Under the pieces are notes generated by a model. It was not told where the DNA came from. It ran no database searches and saw nothing but the letters and a program-made list of their open reading frames with translations. Position numbers and translations under genes: made by a program. From an uncultured Amylibacter sp. (GTDB lineage: Bacteria; Pseudomonadota; Alphaproteobacteria; Rhodobacterales; Rhodobacteraceae): a stretch of DNA of 15,551 nucleotides. Location of the stretch: assembly GCA_938001995.1 (NCBI GenBank), contig CALLAV010000039.1:1-15551 (forward strand). Reading direction: 5' to 3'. Positions within the stretch are counted from its first letter, which is position 1. The number at the start of each line of letters is the position of its first letter. Positions 7,263-14,536 of the stretch are shown piece after piece.

Positions 7263-8246
7263 ATGCGCATCTTCATCAATGGGTTTGGGCGAATAGGTCG
7301 CACAGTATTGCGCCAAGTGCTGACGAGTGCGACGTCAGATATGGAAATCGTTGGTATCAACGATATCGCTCCGCTTGAAACCTGCGCCTATTTGCTGAAA
7401 TACGATTCCGTTTTTGGCCCGTTCCCGCATTTGGTCGAGGCAAGTAAAAACGCCATCACGATTGGGGAACACACCATCCCGTTCACCGCGGCTCATGATA
7501 TTTCGTCTTTGGATTTGTCGACTGTTGATCTGGTGCTTGAATGCACGGGGCAGGCCAACACACGTGGAGTGGCTGAGCGCGGTTTGAAGGCGGGTGCGCG
7601 CAATGTCTTGATTTCTGGCCCATCAGATGCGGCAGATGTAACCGTGGTCTTAGGGGCGAATGAAGATCAACTTGGGGATGCGCAGATCGTTTCAAATGCG
7701 TCATGCACAACCAATGCTATTGCACCGTTGTTACGGATTTTAGACCAAGATTGGGGTATTGCCCGCGCTCACATCACCACGATCCACTGCTACACAGGCA
7801 GCCAGCCAACCGTCGATGCCCCTGCTTCCAGTTTCGCGCGAAGCCGCGCTGCGGCTGTGTCCATGGTTCCAACCAGTACAAGTGCTGCCCAGCAAATTAC
7901 CGGTGTTCTGCCTGAATTTGCGGACCGACTGAGCATAGCTGCGGTGCGCGTGCCAGTCATTAGTGTCTCTGCCGTGGATGCGGTTTTGCATCTGAAAGAG
8001 CCATTGAAAATATCTGCGGTAGAGGCGTTGGAACAGGCTTTTGCGCACACAGATGTGGTTGGGATGACATATGATCCGTGTGTTTCAACCGACATGCGTG
8101 GGCGGCCCCAATCCCTTGTGCTTGCACTGCCTGAAACCCAAGTGATCGAAGACCAACAGGTCAGGGTTTTTGGCTGGTATGACAACGAATGGGGGTTTTC
8201 CGCACGCATGCTCGACATGGCACGGCGGATGGATGCGCGTTACTAG
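7263..8246 (+). CDS. gap: Glyceraldehyde-3-phosphate dehydrogenase-like protein
   Basis: 327-residue NAD-dependent dehydrogenase of the GAPDH family, which converts glyceraldehyde 3-phosphate to 1,3-bisphosphoglycerate in the cytoplasm. Seen: NAD-binding INGFGRIGR (5-13), Asp34 in GINDIAP (the residue usually favouring NAD), active site SNASCTTN with Cys148, His175 in TIHCYTG, Arg229 in VRVP, PTSTSAAQ, and WYDNEWGFS near the end. It is slightly shorter than typical GAPDH (about 333). It is divergent around 179-190, where the usual GDQ...D motif reads GSQPTVDAP, so it may be a secondary paralogue or act on another phosphorylated aldehyde (erythrose 4-phosphate is an alternative). The ATG at 7263 is chosen because GGAGG lies 5 bases upstream; the in-frame TTG at 7251 precedes that site. 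It follows the FAD oxidoreductase after about 100 bases. Confidence 0.9.
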   Translation: MRIFINGFGRIGRTVLRQVLTSATSDMEIVGINDIAPLETCAYLLKYDSVFGPFPHLVEASKNAITIGEHTIPFTAAHDISSLDLSTVDLVLECTGQANTRGVAERGLKAGARNVLISGPSDAADVTVVLGANEDQLGDAQIVSNASCTTNAIAPLLRILDQDWGIARAHITTIHCYTGSQPTVDAPASSFARSRAAAVSMVPTSTSAAQQITGVLPEFADRLSIAAVRVPVISVSAVDAVLHLKEPLKISAVEALEQAFAHTDVVGMTYDPCVSTDMRGRPQSLVLALPETQVIEDQQVRVFGWYDNEWGFSARMLDMARRMDARY

Positions 8247-8272
8247 GACCTTATGGTGAAGGCCTTAATTTT
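8245..8272 (+). terminator. Possible intrinsic terminator at the end of the gap-like gene
   Basis: AGGACCTT and AAGGCCT form a 7-pair stem with one bulged A around a 6-base loop, followed by TAATTTT. The hairpin overlaps the stop codon of the GAPDH gene and the stop of the convergent receiver gene. The T-run is imperfect, so efficiency is uncertain. Confidence 0.4.
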
Positions 8273-8942
8273 CGATCCCAACCTGCGACGCATCTGTCAG
8301 TGACAACCAAAGATCCATGCATTGGCGTTCTATCGCCTCTAGGTCTTTTTGCGGATCGACGTCAGGGTGATCTATCGATGTGCGCAGCATTTGAGTATCT
8401 TGCAAAATCGCCGCGATTTTCGGTTGTAACGCATGTGCATAGTTCGCAACAATCACTTCGGTCAGGTTGTTAACATTCTCTTTCCAGCGACCTTCGTCAG
8501 AGTTGGCAAAGCCTGATTTTTCAATGGCGTATTGGACCTTTGCGCGCAGTTCACGAGCCGACAAATCATGCTTAGAAACATAGTCTTTGCAACCTGTTTG
8601 CAATGCTTCTACTGCGATGGCGGATCGGTCATCGCCAGTGATCATAATGGTCGCGGCATTGCCGTTTTTGGGATGTCGCTGCACCAGTTTCAGCGCATCA
8701 ATGCCATTGCCGTAACTCAGGTTATAATCAATCAGAACCACGTCAAATTCTGTTGCATCCAAGCATTGCTTCAACGTTTTGAGCGTGTCTGCTTCGTTCA
8801 ACACAAAGGGAACGCCTGCTTTGTTAAACAGGCGACGGATTTTTGCACGATCAAATTTGTCATCATCCAAGATCAACGCATTTATTGATTGGGGTGCAGA
8901 CATAAGTGCTGTGTTGGGGGTGTAAGGCCGTGCTGTTTGCAT
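8265..8942 (-). CDS. Response regulator with receiver domain and helical C-terminal region (degenerate DHp-like?)
   Basis: 225-residue protein. Residues about 21-140 are a receiver domain: acidic pocket LDDD (Asp26/Asp27), phosphoacceptor Asp72 in LIDYN, Thr102 in MITG, and Lys124 in YVSKHD. There is no DNA-binding or other known output domain. Residues about 155-222 are predicted helical. They contain NYAHALQPKIAAI around His170 and IERQCMDLWLSLTDAS, which resemble the two helices of a kinase dimerisation/phosphotransfer hairpin (compare AHDLRSPLRAI and the IERLN... helix of the neighbouring kinase). The ATG at 8942 has AAAGGAGG 5 bases upstream and is clearly preferred over the internal ATG at 8903. 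It lies 125 bases downstream of another receiver gene on the same strand and has its own CtrA-type box, so it probably has its own promoter. The receiver call is firm; the phosphotransfer idea is inference. Confidence 0.87.
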   Translation of the reverse strand: MQTARPYTPNTALMSAPQSINALILDDDKFDRAKIRRLFNKAGVPFVLNEADTLKTLKQCLDATEFDVVLIDYNLSYGNGIDALKLVQRHPKNGNAATIMITGDDRSAIAVEALQTGCKDYVSKHDLSARELRAKVQYAIEKSGFANSDEGRWKENVNNLTEVIVANYAHALQPKIAAILQDTQMLRTSIDHPDVDPQKDLEAIERQCMDLWLSLTDASQVGIEN

Positions 8943-8992
8943 AATGGCCTCCTTTCCGAAAACGCTTTGAGCGAGACAATGCCCCTTAAGTG

Positions 8993-9007
8993 TTAACTAC
9001 CCCTTAA
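8993..9007. promoter_or_regulatory. CtrA-type binding box upstream of receiver gene
   Basis: TTAACTACCCCTTAA matches the full CtrA consensus TTAA-N7-TTAA exactly; a further TTAA lies at 8986-8989. The box ends 51 bases before the ATG of the leftward receiver gene at 8942, a normal promoter distance. It is the only regulatory pattern seen in the 125-base gap between the two receiver genes. CtrA is the conserved alphaproteobacterial master response regulator; its gene is not in the window. Confidence 0.62.
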
Positions 9008-9067
9008 GAAATCTTGTTCAAATGCGAGTTTGTGAGGAAATACAGTGCAAATTTGCGACGTTTTGAT

Positions 9068-9517
9068 CTATTTTGGTAGTTCTACCACTTTGGAATACGA
9101 GTCAATCATATCGAGCGCTTTGACAAAGCTGTCCCCTAAATCGTCTTTTACAATATACCCCGCAATGTTGCTGGCATAGGCCGCGGCGACATCAGTTGGG
9201 GCATCAGATGTGGACAGGACAAAAATAACAGCCCTTTGTAGAAGCGGATCGCGGCGGACTTCGTCTAAAAATTCGAACCCGTTCATCCGCGGCATGTTCA
9301 AATCAAGCGTGACCAAATAGGGGGGCGACAATTGGGTGCCGCCGTCTTTGCCGCGTAAAATCGCTAGGGCCTCTTGGCCGTCTTTGGCCACCTCGACCGG
9401 GTTCACAATCTTTAGCTTTTTGAGCGCGCGTTTTATCGCCATGACGCTGACGAGGTCATCATCAACGATTAAGAATTTCACAGTGGCTGTCTCGGGTGTT
9501 TCAAAATCTTTTGACAT
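9068..9517 (-). CDS. Single-domain response regulator, Rcp1-like
   Basis: 149-residue stand-alone receiver. Seen: acidic residues Asp19/Asp20 in IVDDD, phosphoacceptor Asp72 in LDLNMPRMNG, Ser102 in LSTSD (the Thr/Ser switch position), and Lys124 in YIVKDD. No output domain follows. The LDLNMP...G motif and C-terminal length match the Rcp1 family, which partners Cph1-type kinases and works by protein-protein contact. AAGGGA lies 6 bases before the ATG. The gene starts only 21 bases after the stop of the membrane kinase gene on the same strand, so the two are almost certainly co-transcribed and form a cognate pair. It probably passes phosphate on, or binds a target not encoded here. Confidence 0.92.
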   Translation of the reverse strand: MSKDFETPETATVKFLIVDDDLVSVMAIKRALKKLKIVNPVEVAKDGQEALAILRGKDGGTQLSPPYLVTLDLNMPRMNGFEFLDEVRRDPLLQRAVIFVLSTSDAPTDVAAAYASNIAGYIVKDDLGDSFVKALDMIDSYSKVVELPK

Positions 9518-9538
9518 ATTTGTTCCCTTGGGCTGGTT

Positions 9539-11488
9539 TTAGGCGGCATTTTCGAATGCCACAGGTGCAGTGGAGCGTTCGGGCAGATCGAAATGAAAGG
9601 TCGTGCCGCGCGTCTTTGGCGGGTCCGAGGACACGCGAATGTCACCATCATATCGGTTGAGTGATTTGCGTATGATCGCCAGGCCTAGGCCCGATCCTTC
9701 AACCTCGTCCCGCGGGCGTAGGGTTTCAAACATTCCAAATATGCGGTTGTGATAAGATATAGGGACACCTGGCCCATCATCGCTGACTGAAATGTAAATG
9801 CGGCCTGCATCTACGGAGGCGTCAATGGTGATTTTGCCTGTCGATTTATCATGATGTTTGATGCCGTTGCTGACAAGATTCATCATAATTTGGCGCAAGG
9901 GTGTTGCATACGTCAGGACGCGATCTGTCTGCCCAATATACGTAATGTTGTAGTGATTGTCGGGGTCAAGAAAATCAGCTACTTCGCGCACCACCTTATC
10001 CATTTGCAAGGGCGTGATGTGTGTTTCTTCCTGTCCGACGCGCGAATACTCCAACAGATCTGACAACAGCGTGTTCAGCCGTTCAATGCGGTTTTTCAAA
10101 AGGCTCATGTTTTGTGCGCCATCGGCTGAAAAATGGTTGTCTTCATCATCAAGTGTCCATTCCAATAGATCCTGAATGGCTCGTAAGGGGGAGCGTAAAT
10201 CATGTGCAGCGGCATAGGCAAATTGCTCTAATTCCTCGTTTGATCTGCTCAGTTCGGTGGCGTTGACTTTGAACACTTCGAGCGCTTTTGCGATTTTGCC
10301 GAGCTCGTCTGGGCCGGATACGTTTACCGTGTATTGGGTCTTGCCATCAGCGATCGAAAGCACAGCTTTGGTCAGTTGCGCCATGCGTGTGTTGATCTGG
10401 CGTTCCACGACAAAGAAATTGGCAGTCACGATAGATACCAGAGAGGCAATAGTCGTGAAAGTTACAATAAGAACAAGGCTTTGCGTAGCCGTATCCAGGT
10501 CACCTGTCGCCGTCGCCACGCGAGATTTTGCGCGGTGGTTCAAATCTTCAAGCAGCTTTGAAATGGTATCTATGGGCTGGTTTTGGTTGCGCAGTACCAT
10601 GCTCAGATTGGTTTGTTGATCAGACCGTTGCATCACCTCTTGGATCAACCCTTTTGGCTCGAACAACAGGCTGCGCAACGCCTGTAAGATACGCGCCAGT
10701 TCTAGACGGGTCGGGCTGTCAGGCAATTGCCCCATCAGCACCACAAGATCACGCATCTCAACTTGCAATTCCTGTCGGTGCGTTTGGAGGATCGCAGGGT
10801 CAGTCAACCGCCCCAATGTGCTGGCCTTTTCAAAAGTCGCGTTAATTTTTAGGGTCAGCGAAGTCAGCGTATTGGCCAGTGCTAAGCTGTCCGAAATCTC
10901 AGCAAAGAGTTGCGGTGTCGCGATTTGGCGCGTGTTTGTATAGCGATCAAAAGTCTCGTCACCGCGTTTAATCGCCTCAAACGACAAGGTTTCCAAAATC
11001 ACGCGGGTGGAGACGTGAATGGTGTCTAAATAGGCAGCAAATCGATTGATGTTCTGATCATGCCGCGCTGATGCCATTTGAGCTTGCGTAACCTGCGCCG
11101 CGCCTTGTTCAATGCGGTTCACCGCTGTTTTCATCGCTTGAACGTCGTAATCAGGCGATACCAAAGACTCCATTTCAGCGATGTCGACGTGTAAATCCTG
11201 CAAGGTTTCAACAAGCTCGACCTGCAACGTATCAAGGGTTTCGGAAGAGGTGGCAGTGTTCACCCTTTGCAGCAATAGCAGAACGTTTTTCAGATCGCGT
11301 TCGGATGCTTCGGTAAGCACCAACGTGCCAACCGCCCGATCCGTCAAATCGGCGACGGCGGCATTCAATGTGCGCAGTTGCCAGACACCAATAAACATTT
11401 GGGCACACAACACAGCAGCAATCACAAAAAATGTGAACCGCAATCGTGGCACAATGCCCGATGATAACCTTTGAAAACTACGTGTCAT
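9539..11488 (-). CDS. Membrane sensor histidine kinase with large periplasmic domain, HAMP, HisKA and HATPase
   Basis: 649-residue kinase. In order: membrane segment (about 18-38); a roughly 300-residue mostly helical periplasmic sensor (about 39-336) without a recognised ligand motif; second membrane segment (about 337-360); HAMP (about 361-412); HisKA with phosphoacceptor His429 in AYAAAHDLRSPLRAI; and ATPase domain with N-box MMNLVSNGIKHHD (Asn537/Asn541), DDGPG (570-574) and GSGLGLA (598-604). The HDLR...TLRPRDEVEGSG pattern is typical of Cph1-like kinases. The start is fixed by an in-frame TGA just before the ATG; the only GGAGG is 18 bases upstream, so initiation may be weak. It is the first gene of the leftward operon with the Rcp1-like receiver, and divergent from the binding-protein/kinase pair across a CtrA box. 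Confidence 0.93.
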   Translation of the reverse strand: MTRSFQRLSSGIVPRLRFTFFVIAAVLCAQMFIGVWQLRTLNAAVADLTDRAVGTLVLTEASERDLKNVLLLLQRVNTATSSETLDTLQVELVETLQDLHVDIAEMESLVSPDYDVQAMKTAVNRIEQGAAQVTQAQMASARHDQNINRFAAYLDTIHVSTRVILETLSFEAIKRGDETFDRYTNTRQIATPQLFAEISDSLALANTLTSLTLKINATFEKASTLGRLTDPAILQTHRQELQVEMRDLVVLMGQLPDSPTRLELARILQALRSLLFEPKGLIQEVMQRSDQQTNLSMVLRNQNQPIDTISKLLEDLNHRAKSRVATATGDLDTATQSLVLIVTFTTIASLVSIVTANFFVVERQINTRMAQLTKAVLSIADGKTQYTVNVSGPDELGKIAKALEVFKVNATELSRSNEELEQFAYAAAHDLRSPLRAIQDLLEWTLDDEDNHFSADGAQNMSLLKNRIERLNTLLSDLLEYSRVGQEETHITPLQMDKVVREVADFLDPDNHYNITYIGQTDRVLTYATPLRQIMMNLVSNGIKHHDKSTGKITIDASVDAGRIYISVSDDGPGVPISYHNRIFGMFETLRPRDEVEGSGLGLAIIRKSLNRYDGDIRVSSDPPKTRGTTFHFDLPERSTAPVAFENAA

Positions 11489-11528
11489 TCAGGGCCCGCC
11501 CGTTGGCCTCCAAATTATTACCTAACGA

Positions 11529-11543
11529 TTAACGGTTGGTTAA
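11529..11543. promoter_or_regulatory. CtrA-type binding box between divergent signalling operons
   Basis: TTAACGGTTGGTTAA fits the full CtrA consensus TTAA-N7-TTAA. It also lies inside a 17-base inverted repeat, ATTAAC-GGTTG-GTTAAT (11528-11544). On the minus strand it begins TTAACCAA, close to the TTAACCAT half-site. It stands 40 bases before the membrane kinase start (11488) and 47 bases before the binding-protein start (11591), so one bound dimer could act on both directions. Confidence 0.66.
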
Positions 11544-11590
11544 TGCTCTTGGACGATACCAGTCTAGGTAGCAGGCGGAGGCGTTAATTC

Positions 11591-13066
11591 GTGAAACATT
11601 TGGCAACCAAGCAAACGGATGTGGAACGGCGAACTTTGTTAAAGGGGTTTGCTGCTGGCATGGCTACGACGCTTGCACCTACTGGTGTTTTTGGCGCAGG
11701 CACGGAACCGCTCGACATGCAGGTGGTGGCTTGGGTTAAAGCATTGGGCGAAGACGCCAAAGGCCCGCTCAACCTGTTGATGCCCAATGGGGCCGAAGGA
11801 AATGTATATCCGATCACGGATCGCTTCGAGCTTTTGACCGGTATTCATGTGAACATCACAGTGTCCGAGGTCGATGATATCAATACCGATTTGTTGTTGG
11901 ACGCTTATGGGCAAACCGGGCGATTTGATCTGGCGCTGCCTGCAACATTTGCCATGCCTGATCTAATCGCGGCAAAGGCGGTTTTGCCAATTTCAGATTT
12001 TGCCGCACGCTATGAGCCCGCCGGGTTTCGTGAGGGTATTCTTTTTTCTGTTGGTGATGCGTTTGATGGAAAAACCTATGGTTTTCAAACGGATGGAGAT
12101 GCCTATACAATGTTTTACCACAAGGGCCTGCTTGAGGATAAAATGGAGCAGGACAGGTATGAGCACCTCTTTGGTACCTCGTTATCCGCGCCCCAAACCT
12201 GGGATGAACTTGATCAGCAAATGGCGTATTTTCATCGACCCGATGATGGTTTGTTTGGCGGATTGTTGTTTCGAACCCCGGGGTATTTGGTGTGGGAATG
12301 GTGGGTGCGGTTTCATGCTAAGGGCATCTGGCCTTTGTCACAGGATATGAAACCACAAATAGACTCTGACCAAGGGGTTGCGGCACTGGAAGAGATGATC
12401 CGCGTCACGGAATTTTTACACCCAGATGTGACCAAGTTGGGATTGTTCGAGAATTGGAACGCATACGCCAAGGGTGACATTTATTGTAATATTGGATGGG
12501 GCGGGACGCAGAAATATCTTAATGGTCCGCGCTCAAATATGCGCGGTAACATGATTTTTGGCCCAACGCCGGGTGGGATTGTCGATGGGGATTTACTGAT
12601 CACGCCGTATTTTAATTGGGGGTGGAACTATGTGGTTACCTCCAACAGCACTCAGCCTGAATTGGCTTATTTGTTTGCCCTGTTCGCATCGAGCCCGAAC
12701 ATGTCCACATTGGCTGTGCGTCAGGCGGACGGGTATTTTGATCCGTTTCGACCTGAACATTACGAGGATGAAGGCATCAAAGCAGCCTATTCCCCTGCAT
12801 TTTTGGATGTGCATCGCCACAGTATGCAAAACGCAATTCCTGATTTGTATCTGCAAAATCAAGGGGAGTATTTTCGCACGCTCGGGACATGGCTTAACCG
12901 TGCATTGCGTCGTGAACTGTCCCCCAAAGAAGCGCTCAGTCGTGCGGCGGCGCGGTGGCGCATCATCACCAATTCAGCAGATAAGAAAAAGCAGAAAAAG
13001 CGCTGGTTGGAACTGCGCAAAAAATACCCTCGGAGCGTTAGAGAAAGGTTAAAGGACATTGGCTGA
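11591..13066 (+). CDS. Extracellular solute-binding protein (family 1-like), Tat-exported, without transporter genes
   Basis: 491-residue predicted periplasmic protein. Seen: twin-arginine signal ERRTLLKGFAAG (about 12-23) with likely cleavage near residue 36; GIHVNITVSEVDDINTDLL in the first lobe, typical of sugar-type (SBP_bac_1) binding proteins; later NIGWGGTQKYLNGP and NWGWNYVVTSNS; and an unusual strongly basic tail after about residue 470 (KKKQKKRWLELRKKYPRS). The start is GTG, with GGAGG 9 bases upstream. No permease or ATPase gene adjoins it. Instead it overlaps by 8 bases a soluble histidine kinase gene and is divergent from a membrane kinase gene, so a role as ligand-sensing partner of the signalling cluster is likelier than transport. 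The ligand is unknown; the aromatic-rich GYLVWEWWVRFHAKG region (about 237-251) may suit a sugar or polyol. Confidence 0.87.
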   Translation: MKHLATKQTDVERRTLLKGFAAGMATTLAPTGVFGAGTEPLDMQVVAWVKALGEDAKGPLNLLMPNGAEGNVYPITDRFELLTGIHVNITVSEVDDINTDLLLDAYGQTGRFDLALPATFAMPDLIAAKAVLPISDFAARYEPAGFREGILFSVGDAFDGKTYGFQTDGDAYTMFYHKGLLEDKMEQDRYEHLFGTSLSAPQTWDELDQQMAYFHRPDDGLFGGLLFRTPGYLVWEWWVRFHAKGIWPLSQDMKPQIDSDQGVAALEEMIRVTEFLHPDVTKLGLFENWNAYAKGDIYCNIGWGGTQKYLNGPRSNMRGNMIFGPTPGGIVDGDLLITPYFNWGWNYVVTSNSTQPELAYLFALFASSPNMSTLAVRQADGYFDPFRPEHYEDEGIKAAYSPAFLDVHRHSMQNAIPDLYLQNQGEYFRTLGTWLNRALRRELSPKEALSRAAARWRIITNSADKKKQKKRWLELRKKYPRSVRERLKDIG

Positions 13067-13847
13067 AGCACCCAAAACACTGCGCCTCGAGCAAGGGGGC
13101 AAATCAGATATCGCAAAGCAAAATGCGCCGAACTTTGCAGAAGTTGAAGGATCGAGCCTAACGGCTTCTGATTTTGACGAATTCGTTTACGTGCTAAGCC
13201 ATGATTTGCGCGCTTCGGTCCGTGCCTTGGCAGAAGTGCCTAAATGGATCGAAGAGGATTTGGCATCCGAAGGGTATGAAACCTCTGAATCGGTCGGCGA
13301 TTACCTTCATATGATGGACACTCACGCCCATCGGCTTGATCGTATGTTGTTCGATTTGCTGACCTATTCGCGGGTCGGGCGCAAACAATCCATCAGCCCC
13401 GCTAGCCTGTCGCGCTCCTTTGCCGCTGCTCAACGCGAATGCCGCGTACCTGACGGATTTCTGGTGGAACAATCATTTGAACACGACACGCTGATGATCG
13501 GTGCGAAAGACATCGTGGTGTTGTTCAAGGCGCTGTTGTCTAACGCCATTAAGCATCATGACAGAAATGAAGGCCGATTTGAGGTCAGCGCCAAGAAAAT
13601 CAACAACGAACTGGTAATAATCGTAAATGACGATGGCCCGGGAATTCCGCTGTCCCAAAGAGAGCGTATTTTTAAGGTCATGACCACCTTGCGATCCCGC
13701 GACGAGGTTGAGGGCAGCGGAATGGGGCTGGCTGTCGTGAAAAAAATCATTGCGTTCTATGGGGGGCGGTTGCGCTGGGTCGATCAATCGCCCGATCGTG
13801 GCACAAACTTTGCAATGTATTTTCCCTTGGACGGATCAACCGACTAA
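13059..13847 (+). CDS. Small soluble histidine kinase (HisKA + HATPase, no sensor domain)
   Basis: 262 residues, no membrane segment or signal peptide. After a roughly 35-residue polar leader come HisKA with phosphoacceptor His48 in YVLSHDLRASVRAL, and the ATPase domain with LLSNAIKHHD (Asn162), DDGPGIP (191-197) and GSGMGLAV (219-226). The first Asn of the usual N-box is Ala158; the second, which normally holds Mg-ATP, is kept, so activity is plausible. It is clearly related to the ATPase core of the neighbouring membrane kinase (shared IKHHD and TLRxRDEVEGSG). TTG at 13059 is the only start leaving the domain intact; it overlaps the binding-protein stop by 8 bases, so translation is probably coupled (GAAAGG about 10 bases upstream). 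It ends overlapping the convergent gntR gene. With no sensor of its own it probably depends on a partner protein. Confidence 0.88.
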   Translation: MAEAPKTLRLEQGGKSDIAKQNAPNFAEVEGSSLTASDFDEFVYVLSHDLRASVRALAEVPKWIEEDLASEGYETSESVGDYLHMMDTHAHRLDRMLFDLLTYSRVGRKQSISPASLSRSFAAAQRECRVPDGFLVEQSFEHDTLMIGAKDIVVLFKALLSNAIKHHDRNEGRFEVSAKKINNELVIIVNDDGPGIPLSQRERIFKVMTTLRSRDEVEGSGMGLAVVKKIIAFYGGRLRWVDQSPDRGTNFAMYFPLDGSTD

Positions 13848-14536
13848 AGTTGGGTGGTCATCTTGTAATCGCGCGTGAAATATAGCCGTGCGTAGGTCAC
13901 GTTTTGATTGTTCAGCCAAGTCGTTCGTTCAGAGGTAAACACCGCTGTGTTTTCAGGCACCTGTAAAAACGCAGCAATTTCGGATGTGGCGTTGCTTGCT
14001 GAAAATTCTAAATTACCATCCGTAAATGGCACTTCTTTAACCAACCATTCATTTGGGCCAAGGCTTTTGAAATCAAAGGTTTCTGCCTGTGGCACGGCGT
14101 CCAAATTGATCCAACGGTCTTCAAACTGATAAGGGTTTTGAGCGGCGTAATGCATGCATCTGATGTGCAGAACTTGCGTCTTTGAAGGTAAGTCAAGACG
14201 CGAGCGCAGCCAATCTGGCGCCGCCAAAATTCGCCGCTCTACCAGATCATATCTGTAGGGCGCACCTGTCTTTTCAATCTCCTCACGGATGATGGGAATG
14301 GCAAATTGTGCGCGGCGTGTCGGGTTGGTTTTTACTTTGGTCCCTGCCTTGCGTTTGCGCTCTAGAATGCCTTCATCCACCAATTCGCGCATGGCACGGC
14401 TGATCGTGGCACGGGCACAGCCAAGGGTCGCGGCCAGATCAACTTCATTGGGAAGTGTGCTGCCAGGGGCCCAGATATTCGCGCGAATTTGGGACAGGAT
14501 ATGGGTCTTAACGTCTTGGTATCCTGTGCGGATCAT
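13844..14536 (-). CDS. hutC: GntR-family transcriptional regulator, HutC-like (winged helix + UTRA)
   Basis: 230-residue repressor. Residues about 5-68 are a GntR winged helix (GSTLPNEVDLAATLGCARAT and ISRAMRELVDEGILERKRKAG). About 85-225 are a UTRA ligand-binding domain: LHIRCMHYAAQNPYQFEDRW and INLDAVPQ (HutC-type proteins commonly have a similar ...EDRWIN motif), then ARLYFTRDYKMT at the end. It overlaps hutF by ATGA (14533-14536), so it should repress the histidine utilisation genes in response to urocanate, as HutC does; the ligand is inferred from context. Its stop overlaps that of the convergent small kinase gene by 3 bases. It is also the only GntR gene in the window, so a role at the 2890-2918 palindrome cannot be excluded. 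Confidence 0.88.
   Translation of the reverse strand: MIRTGYQDVKTHILSQIRANIWAPGSTLPNEVDLAATLGCARATISRAMRELVDEGILERKRKAGTKVKTNPTRRAQFAIPIIREEIEKTGAPYRYDLVERRILAAPDWLRSRLDLPSKTQVLHIRCMHYAAQNPYQFEDRWINLDAVPQAETFDFKSLGPNEWLVKEVPFTDGNLEFSASNATSEIAAFLQVPENTAVFTSERTTWLNNQNVTYARLYFTRDYKMTTQL

Noticed and set aside
9047..9056. Palindrome GCAAATTTGC just after the first receiver gene
   Set aside because: Ten bases of symmetry in an AT-rich gap is weak, and no partner site or T-run makes it an operator or terminator.
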